DNA of 64,000 bases from NCBI RefSeq assembly GCF_000336555.1, contig NZ_KB375281.1, positions 3,088,926-3,152,925 of the forward strand, in the 5' to 3' direction. The notes below the pieces were generated by a model. The model searched no databases. It saw only the letters and a list, made by a program, of their open reading frames with translations, and was not told the DNA's origin. Of the stretch, positions 57,596-64,000 are shown piece by piece (position 1 is the first letter of the stretch; each line of letters starts with the position of its first letter). Source of the stretch: Afipia clevelandensis ATCC 49720. GTDB lineage: Bacteria > Pseudomonadota > Alphaproteobacteria > Rhizobiales > Xanthobacteraceae. A program made the position numbers and the translations under genes.

Positions 57596-57675
57596 CGTCA
57601 TTGCGAGCGAAGCGAAGCAATCCGCTCTTTGAAAGCAGGGTGGATTGCTTCGTCGCTGTGCTCCTCGCAATGACG
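57596..57675. repeat. intergenic palindromic repeat, CGTCATTGCGAG type, copy 4
   Basis: Outer arms CGTCATTGCGAGCG and CTCGCAATGACG and inner arms GAAGCAATCC and GGATTGCTTC, with about 15 unrelated bases in the centre. It lies between the convergent OlsB-like gene and coaA. Confidence 0.85.
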
Positions 57676-57689
57676 GAAGGAGCTGATCC

Positions 57690-58646
57690 CTACAGCCGCC
57701 GCAACTGAACGTCCTCAATCACATGATCGCCGCCCTTCTTGAGGATCAGCGTTGCTCGCGGACGTGTCGGCAGAATGTTCTCTTCGAGATTGACGAGGTT
57801 GATCGTGGTCCAGAGCTCAAGCGCGCGCGCGGTCGCTTCCTCGTCGGAGAGCTTGGCGTACCGGTTGAAGTACGACCGCGGATCGCGGAACGCCGTATTG
57901 CGCAGGGTGAGAAAGCGCTCGACATACCATTCGCGCAGGACCGGCTCGTCCGCGTCGATATAGACCGAGAAGTCGAAGAAGTCCGACACATAGGGCACCG
58001 CCTTGCCGTCGCGCGGCAGGCGACCGGTCTGCAGCACGTTGACCCCTTCCACGATCAGGATGTCGGGGCGGTCGATCTCGACGCCCTCGTTGGGGATCAC
58101 GTCATAGGTCAGATGCGAATAGACCGGCGCGCGCACCGGCCGGCGTCCGGCCTTGATGTCGGACAGGAAGCCGAGCAGCGCAGGCAGATCGTAGCTTTCA
58201 GGAAAGCCCTTCTTCTGCATCAGGCCTTCGCGCTCTAGAACCTTGTTCGGAAACAGGAAGCCGTCGGTGGTGACAAGATCGACCTTCGGGCGCGGCGACC
58301 AGCGCGCGAGCAGCGCCTGCAGCACGCGCGCGGTGGTGGACTTGCCCACCGCGACCGATCCCGCGACGCCGATGATGTAGGGCATCTTGCGGTCCTCGAT
58401 GCCGAGGAAGTGCCGCTGCGCCACGAACAGACGCTGGGCGGCGGCGACATAAAACGACAGCAGGCGCGACAGCGGCAGATAGATTTCCTCGACCTCTTTC
58501 ATGTCGAGGCGATCATGCATCGAATGCATCCGCGCGATTTCCTCGGCGGTCAGCGTCATCGGCATGTCGTCGCGCAAGGCGGCCCACTGCGCGCGCGAGA
58601 ACACGCGATAGGGATTGTACTGAACCTGTTCGGCTCTCACATCCAT
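57690..58646 (-). CDS. coaA: pantothenate kinase, type I
   Basis: A 318-residue enzyme phosphorylating pantothenate, the first step of coenzyme A synthesis. Walker A is [40 protein letters not shown] and [14 protein letters not shown] are the family blocks, with [18 protein letters not shown] at the N-terminus. AGGAGGAATGGCTC is a strong ribosome binding site for the ATG at 58646. It is the last gene of the leftward his unit, 52 bases after hisE. Confidence 0.96.
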   Translation of the reverse strand: MDVRAEQVQYNPYRVFSRAQWAALRDDMPMTLTAEEIARMHSMHDRLDMKEVEEIYLPLSRLLSFYVAAAQRLFVAQRHFLGIEDRKMPYIIGVAGSVAVGKSTTARVLQALLARWSPRPKVDLVTTDGFLFPNKVLEREGLMQKKGFPESYDLPALLGFLSDIKAGRRPVRAPVYSHLTYDVIPNEGVEIDRPDILIVEGVNVLQTGRLPRDGKAVPYVSDFFDFSVYIDADEPVLREWYVERFLTLRNTAFRDPRSYFNRYAKLSDEEATARALELWTTINLVNLEENILPTRPRATLILKKGGDHVIEDVQLRRL

Positions 58647-58698
58647 GAGCCATTCCTCCTGTCCGGCCTGCGCGCGTCCCCGCGCCGGCCGAATTGAC

Positions 58699-59022
58699 CT
58701 AATCTTTCTTGCGCGCAGCCTTCTCTTCAAGCCCGGACATGCCGGTCCGCTGCGCCAATGCCGCTTCGACATCCGCCAGACTGACGCCGCGCGATTTCAG
58801 CAGCACCAGAAGATGAAAAAGCAGATCCGCGCTCTCGGCGATCAGATGGCTGCGATCGTTCTCGATCGCCGCAATGACGGTTTCAACCGCCTCTTCGCCA
58901 AGTTTCTTGGCGCAATGCTCCGGACCCTTGTCCAGCAGCTTGCGGGTATAGGACGCATCGCCGCCCGACGCCGCGCGGGCATCAATGGTGGCTGCGAGAT
59001 CGTGGATCGTAAAACCGCTCAT
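58699..59022 (-). CDS. hisE: phosphoribosyl-ATP pyrophosphatase
   Basis: A 107-residue all-helical enzyme for the second step of histidine synthesis. [20 protein letters not shown] and [16 protein letters not shown] are the MazG-fold metal-binding helices with the conserved Glu cluster. The C-terminal tail is Lys-rich. I chose the ATG at 59022. It lies between hisF and coaA in the leftward operon. hisI, the next-step enzyme, is not in the window. Confidence 0.95.
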   Translation of the reverse strand: MSGFTIHDLAATIDARAASGGDASYTRKLLDKGPEHCAKKLGEEAVETVIAAIENDRSHLIAESADLLFHLLVLLKSRGVSLADVEAALAQRTGMSGLEEKAARKKD

Positions 59023-59100
59023 AAAGCGCCTTCTATCACTTCCATACCCCGGTAGGGAGCGCAAAGAATTGATCCGATTCAGGTATTTGGCATTTTTAGA

Positions 59101-59146
59101 GGCATGGCCTGATCCGAAAACCGGTTTCCACTTTTCGGGGCCATGC

Positions 59147-59147
<1 letters not shown>
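59101..59147. repeat. palindromic repeat CCGAAAACCGG type between hisF and hisE
   Basis: GGCATGGCC (59101-59109) and GGCCATGCC (59139-59147) form the outer arms; inside, ATCCGAAAACCGGTTTCC is followed by the partial complement ACTTTTCGG. This is a repeat type often seen in rhizobial genomes. Its end touches the hisF stop codon, so it probably ends up in the hisF-hisE mRNA. Confidence 0.65.
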
Positions 59148-59922
<775 letters not shown>

Positions 59923-59923
<1 letters not shown>

Positions 59924-60663
59924 TATGCCGCCGCCCTTGCGTTCCGGATCAGTTCGAGCGCTTCCGCCGGATCAACGCGGCCATCATAAAGCGCGCGGCC
60001 GGAAATCGCGCCTTCGAGCTTTTTCGCACGCGGCGTCAGAAGAGCCTTCACGTCTTCAATCGACGCAAGACCACCCGAGGCGATCACCGGAATCGAAATC
60101 GCATCCGCCAGCGCAATGGTCGCATCGAGATTGAGGCCCTTGAGCAGACCGTCGCGCGCAATGTCGGTGAAGATGATCGCGGCGACGCCGGCGTCCTCAA
60201 AGCGCTGCGCGATATCGAGCGCGGTGACTGTCGAGGTTTCCGCCCAGCCTTCCACCGCGACCTTGCCGTCGCGCGCATCGAGACCGACGGCGACCCGGCC
60301 GGGAAACTTTTTCGCGGCTTCCTTCACCAGCGCCGGATCGCGCACCGCTGCTGTGCCGATGATGACGCGGCGGATGCCCTTGGAGAGCCAGGCTTCGACG
60401 GTCGCAAGATCCCGGATGCCGCCGCCGAGCTGCACCGGAAATTTGACGACCTTCAGCATCGCCTCGACCGCCTGCGCATTCACCGGCTTGCCGGCAAATG
60501 CGCCGTCGAGATCGACAACGTGCAGATATTCAAAACCCTGCGTCTCGAAGGTTTTTGCCTGCGCGGCCGGATCGAGGTTGAACACGGTCGCGCGCGCCAT
60601 GTCGCCCTGCTCGAGGCGCACGCACTGACCGTTCTTGAGGTCGATAGCGGGAAAGAGAATCAC
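59923..60663 (-). CDS. hisA: ProFAR isomerase
   Basis: A 246-residue TIM-barrel enzyme isomerising ProFAR to [25 protein letters not shown] holds the catalytic Asp 8; [20 protein letters not shown] and [18 protein letters not shown] are typical. It starts at a GTG (60663), which overlaps the hisH stop by four bases (GTGA); the long open frame upstream belongs to another reading of hisH. Confidence 0.97.
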
Positions 60664-61310
60664 GGCTTCCACTTCAGAAAGTTCGAGATCAGGGCCAGGC
60701 CGAAGCGCTGGCTCTTCTCGGGATGAAACTGCGTGCCGATGGCGGTGTCCTTGCCGACAATCGCGGTGACAGGTCCGCCGTAATCGGCGCGCGCAATGAC
60801 GTCCGCCTCGCTGGCGGCGCTGAGATGATAGGAGTGCACGAAATAGGCGTGCCGGCCTTTGTCGCCGAGCGGCAGCTTCTCCAGCACCGGATGCTCGCGC
60901 ACAAGATCGAGCGTGTTCCAGCCCATATGCGGGATCTTCAGCTCTTCGTCGCGCGGCGCGATCTTGACCACGTCGCCCGCGATCCAGTCGAGGCCGGGCG
61001 TGGTGACATATTCCTTGCCCTGCGTCGCCATCAACTGCATGCCGACGCAGATGCCGAAGAACGGACGCGCCTTGTCGCGCACGGCTTCCGTCATCGCATC
61101 GACCATGCCATCGAGACTGTCGAGTCCCTTGCGGCAATCGGCGAACGCGCCGACGCCGGGCAGCACAATGCGATCGGCGCGAAAAACCGTCTCGGGATCG
61201 CGTGTCACAACAATCTTTTGCGGCTGCTCGCTGCTGCGCGCGGCACGCTCAAAGGCTTTCGCTGCCGAGTGCAGGTTGCCGGAGCCGTAATCGATGATGG
61301 CAACACTCAC
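60660..61310 (-). CDS. hisH: imidazole glycerol phosphate synthase, glutaminase subunit
   Basis: A 216-residue class I glutamine amidotransferase supplying ammonia to HisF. The nucleophile motif is [17 protein letters not shown], and the His and Glu of the triad are in [33 protein letters not shown] is the N-terminus. It overlaps both DUF2628 upstream and hisA downstream by four bases. Confidence 0.97.
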   Translation of the reverse strand: MSVAIIDYGSGNLHSAAKAFERAARSSEQPQKIVVTRDPETVFRADRIVLPGVGAFADCRKGLDSLDGMVDAMTEAVRDKARPFFGICVGMQLMATQGKEYVTTPGLDWIAGDVVKIAPRDEELKIPHMGWNTLDLVREHPVLEKLPLGDKGRHAYFVHSYHLSAASEADVIARADYGGPVTAIVGKDTAIGTQFHPEKSQRFGLALISNFLKWKP

Positions 61311-61804
61311 CGTGATGCTCCCGGCTCGGGAAACAGGCCGATCACGCCCTGCGGTTGCGCAATGGAGGCGCGCGGCAACGGCGGCGGCGCAGCACTCCGG
61401 CTATTCTCGCGGGCCGTCTTCGCGTTCCAGCGCTCGAAGAAACGGCGCTCCGCGGCCTCTTCCGAATCCGCCACGACAATATCGAGCTGACGCCACTTGC
61501 GGCGCGACAGCTTCCAGCGGCGCAGCGAGCCGGCTTCAAGGCCGAGCAGCAGCGCGATCACCGCCATCACCAGAAAGCGGGTGCCGGACCCGACGCCGGC
61601 CGACCACATCGCGATCTCGGCGATAATGGTGAGAGCCAGATAGCCGAGCGTCGCCAGCCACAGCCGATGCCACAGCAGCCAGAGGAACGTCCCGATAAAC
61701 GCCCAGAAATAGAAGCCGTCGCGGACGAACACGAGCTGGTCAGGCGCGGTGCGCACATCGCTGCCGTAGTAACTCGCCGGCCCGTGAACCGTGTATACCG
61801 CCAT
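61307..61804 (-). CDS. DUF2628 membrane protein in the his operon
   Basis: A 165-residue protein with about three hydrophobic segments ([57 protein letters not shown]) and a Pro/Ala-rich, likely disordered tail. [12 protein letters not shown]-like ([14 protein letters not shown]) and [11 protein letters not shown] are DUF2628 features. It lies between hisB and hisH, with its stop overlapping hisH, an arrangement common in this group of bacteria. No histidine-related function is known. Confidence 0.85.
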   Translation of the reverse strand: MAVYTVHGPASYYGSDVRTAPDQLVFVRDGFYFWAFIGTFLWLLWHRLWLATLGYLALTIIAEIAMWSAGVGSGTRFLVMAVIALLLGLEAGSLRRWKLSRRKWRQLDIVVADSEEAAERRFFERWNAKTARENSRSAAPPPLPRASIAQPQGVIGLFPEPGASR

Positions 61805-61911
61805 GATCGTTCTCCGGAACCTCGCTGCGCGCGATCCGCATAAGATTGTGCGCCGCGCGATGGTCCAAAAGTGAAGTCCAGCGCATGCCCGGCATGCGCA
61901 TCAGGTTCAAA

Positions 61912-62505
61912 TCAGCCGCCGAGCGTGCCCTTGGTGGAGGGAATTTCGCCCGCCATGCGCGGATCAATCGCAACCGCGGTGCGCAGCGCCCGCGCCAGTC
62001 CCTTGAAGCAGGACTCCGCGATATGATGGTTGTTCTCGCCATAGAGCGTTTCGACATGCAGCGTTACGCCGGCGTTCATGGCGAAGGCGTTGAACCATTC
62101 GCGCACCAGCTCGGTATCGAATTCGCCGATCTTGTCGCGCGGAAACTCGGCCTTGAACACCAGCACCGGCCGCCCCGAAATGTCGATCACCACGCGCGAG
62201 AGCGTCTCGTCCATCGGCATGTGGACGCCGGCATAGCGGGTGATGCCCTTCATGTCGCCGAGCGCCTGCTTCACGGCCTGGCCGAGTGCAATGCCGACAT
62301 CCTCCGTGGTGTGGTGATAGTCGATATGGAGGTCACCATCCGCCTGCACGGTGATGTCGATGCGGGAATGACGCGCCAGCAGGTCCAGCATATGATCGAA
62401 GAAGCCGATCCCGGTCGCGATGTTGGACACACCGGTGCCGTCCAGGTTGACCGACACCATGATGTCGGTTTCCTTGGTCTTGCGCTTGATGGTGGCGGTG
62501 CGCAT
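61912..62505 (-). CDS. hisB: imidazoleglycerol-phosphate dehydratase
   Basis: A 197-residue manganese enzyme. Metal and active-site blocks are [37 protein letters not shown] and [19 protein letters not shown], with the conserved His-rich repeats. [20 protein letters not shown] is the family N-terminus, and the ATG at 62505 fits it. First gene of the leftward operon in the window, divergent from hslV. Confidence 0.97.
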   Translation of the reverse strand: MRTATIKRKTKETDIMVSVNLDGTGVSNIATGIGFFDHMLDLLARHSRIDITVQADGDLHIDYHHTTEDVGIALGQAVKQALGDMKGITRYAGVHMPMDETLSRVVIDISGRPVLVFKAEFPRDKIGEFDTELVREWFNAFAMNAGVTLHVETLYGENNHHIAESCFKGLARALRTAVAIDPRMAGEIPSTKGTLGG

Positions 62506-62695
62506 GAAATGTGCTCTCCGAACGCCGTCCTCTGGAAAGAAGCGTCCTTTTAACAGGCACATGACGCCTTCGCTACTGCGGGATGACGCGATTTTCGCGT
62601 GAGTTTTCAGATATGGTGACCGGAAATCGCCGCTTCCCGGCCCGATTGCAACCGGCGGCCCCAGCGCCTAGATCAGGCCCCTCAAAGAGGTAATC

Positions 62696-63247
62696 ATGCA
62701 GGCATCACAGGCTGAAATCTGGCACGGGACCACCATCCTGACGGTCCGCAAGGGCGGCAAGGTGGTGATCGGGGGCGACGGGCAGGTTTCCATCGGCCAG
62801 ACGGTCATCAAGTCCAACGCCAAAAAGGTCCGCAAGCTCGGCAAGGGCGACGTGATCGGCGGCTTCGCCGGCGCCACCGCCGATGCATTCACGCTGTTCG
62901 AGCGGCTCGAAGCCAAGCTCGAACAGTATCCGGGCCAATTGACCCGCGCGGCCGTCGAGCTTGCCAAGGACTGGCGCACCGACCGCTATCTGCGCCGCCT
63001 GGAGGCCATGATGATCGTGGCCGACAAGGACGTCTCGCTTGTGCTGACCGGCACCGGCGACGTGCTCGAGCCGGAACAGGGCGTGATGGCGATCGGCTCC
63101 GGCGGCAACTATGCGCTGGCGGCGGCTCGTGCATTGGCCGACTCCGACAAGGATGCCGAGACCATCGTGCGCCGCGCGCTCGATATCGCCGCCGATATCT
63201 GTGTCTATACCAATCGCAATGTCACCCTCGAAACGCTGACCGCATGA
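62696..63247 (+). CDS. hslV: HslV peptidase subunit of the HslUV protease
   Basis: A 183-residue proteasome-like threonine peptidase. The propeptide [11 protein letters not shown] is removed to expose the catalytic Thr in [40 protein letters not shown] is the conserved core. The stop overlaps the ATG of DUF2585 by four bases, so the pair is coupled, and hslU follows. No clear RpoH promoter is seen in the 190-base gap upstream. Confidence 0.97.
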   Translation: MQASQAEIWHGTTILTVRKGGKVVIGGDGQVSIGQTVIKSNAKKVRKLGKGDVIGGFAGATADAFTLFERLEAKLEQYPGQLTRAAVELAKDWRTDRYLRRLEAMMIVADKDVSLVLTGTGDVLEPEQGVMAIGSGGNYALAAARALADSDKDAETIVRRALDIAADICVYTNRNVTLETLTA

Positions 63248-63852
63248 GCGCGGCGGAGAACGCTTTGGCACCTTCCGCGCGCGGACTGTCGCCCCGCCAG
63301 GGTTTGCTGTTCGCCGTCCTGCTGCTCGCGCTGCAGGCCGCGATCCTTTACGCCATGGGCCGGGTGCCGATCTGCACATGCGGCACGATCAAGCTCTGGC
63401 ATGGCGTGGTGCTGAGTTCGGAGAACTCGCAGCACATCACGGACTGGTACACGTTCTCCCATATCATCCATGGCTTCCTGTTCTACGGTCTGACCTGGCT
63501 GCTGCTGCCGCGCCTATCGTGGGTCGCGCGCCTCCTGATCGCCATGCTGATCGAGGGCGGCTGGGAATTGCTGGAGAACTCGCCGGTCATCATCGAACGT
63601 TACCGTGCCGGCACGATCTCGCTCGACTATTACGGCGACAGCATCGTCAATTCGATCTCGGATACACTGGCGATGATCGGCGGCTTCATCGCCGCGCGAA
63701 AACTGCCGGTGATCGCGACCGTGCTGATCGCCATCGTGTTTGAAATCGCCGTCGGGCTGCATATCCGCGACAACCTGACGCTGAATATCATCATGCTGAT
63801 CCATCCGTTCGATGCGATACGGCAATGGCAGAGCGGGCCGCCGATCATCTAG
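63244..63852 (+). CDS. DUF2585 (UPF0314) membrane protein
   Basis: A 202-residue protein with about four membrane segments ([54 protein letters not shown] and others). [20 protein letters not shown] and [20 protein letters not shown] are family signatures, with conserved His and Glu that could bind metal. In many alphaproteobacteria this gene lies between hslV and hslU. Its role is unknown. Confidence 0.9.
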   Translation: MSAAENALAPSARGLSPRQGLLFAVLLLALQAAILYAMGRVPICTCGTIKLWHGVVLSSENSQHITDWYTFSHIIHGFLFYGLTWLLLPRLSWVARLLIAMLIEGGWELLENSPVIIERYRAGTISLDYYGDSIVNSISDTLAMIGGFIAARKLPVIATVLIAIVFEIAVGLHIRDNLTLNIIMLIHPFDAIRQWQSGPPII

Positions 63853-63902
63853 GCTTCGTCACGCCGCTTGCGATCAAGCTCACTCAACAATAGTTAAGAG
63901 CC

Positions 63903-64000
63903 ATGACAGACTTCTCTCCTCGCGAAATTGTTTCCGAACTCGACCGCTTCATTGTCGGACAGGGCGACGCCAAGCGCGCCGTCGCCATTGCGCTGCGTAA
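63903..64000 (+). CDS. hslU: HslU ATPase subunit, N-terminal part only
   Basis: The first 32 residues, [20 protein letters not shown] then [12 protein letters not shown], match the start of the AAA+ unfoldase that feeds HslV. The gene continues past the window edge. It follows DUF2585 by 50 bases in the hslV operon. Confidence 0.95.
   Translation, partial: MTDFSPREIVSELDRFIVGQGDAKRAVAIALR

Overview
The window is high-GC DNA from an alphaproteobacterium of the order Hyphomicrobiales (Rhizobiales). Gene content (PmtA-type phospholipid methyltransferase, OlsB-like acyltransferase, DUF2585 between hslV and hslU, DUF2628 inside the his cluster) and several families of intergenic palindromes suggest the Bradyrhizobium / Afipia / Rhodopseudomonas group. 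That placement is inference from gene context; there is no rRNA gene here.

Core chromosome, left arm (about 1-34600): rpmI-rplT-pheS-pheT; a Tat-exported flavin amine oxidase; a YiiX-like hydrolase; an EI24/CysZ-like membrane protein; nth; DUF2244; an Ada-like methyltransferase; gpmA and dapB; a secreted phosphoesterase; an FMN reductase-pyrF-DUF1330 operon; pmtA; dnaJ and dnaK with a recognisable heat-shock promoter; grpE and hrcA; rph-rdgB-hemW; a PBP-activator lipoprotein, rsmI, yraN and gshB; a PAS-like protein; an MBL-fold hydrolase; and a Tat-exported sulfatase with a small membrane protein.

Mobile island (about 34605-52521): the ComM/YifB-type Mg-chelatase gene is cut inside its Walker A segment by an insertion of about 17.9 kb. 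The 5' part of comM lies at 33960-34604 and the 3' part at 52522-53418. Joining them at a shared ATG gives an uninterrupted 512-codon reading frame. The right end carries a large serine recombinase and the left end a primase-helicase replicase. The cargo includes a giant NACHT NTPase with an N-terminal PD-(D/E)xK nuclease, a HEPN/RES protein, a protein with a TNT-like C-terminus (candidate NAD+ glycohydrolase), a catalytic-domain-only tyrosine recombinase and the remnant of a second one, an XRE regulator and several unrecognised genes. I see no capsid, terminase, portal or conjugation genes. It reads as a serine-recombinase, self-replicating genomic island whose cargo is probably anti-phage or toxin-like.

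Core chromosome, right arm (about 52520-64000): a secreted small protein, a hybrid histidine kinase with two receivers, an OlsB-like GNAT protein, then a leftward operon hisB-DUF2628-hisH-hisA-hisF-hisE-coaA, and a divergent hslV-DUF2585-hslU operon whose hslU runs off the right edge.

Recurrent palindromic repeats of four sequence types occupy many gaps between core genes. I saw none of them inside the island, which also looks less GC-rich than its surroundings.
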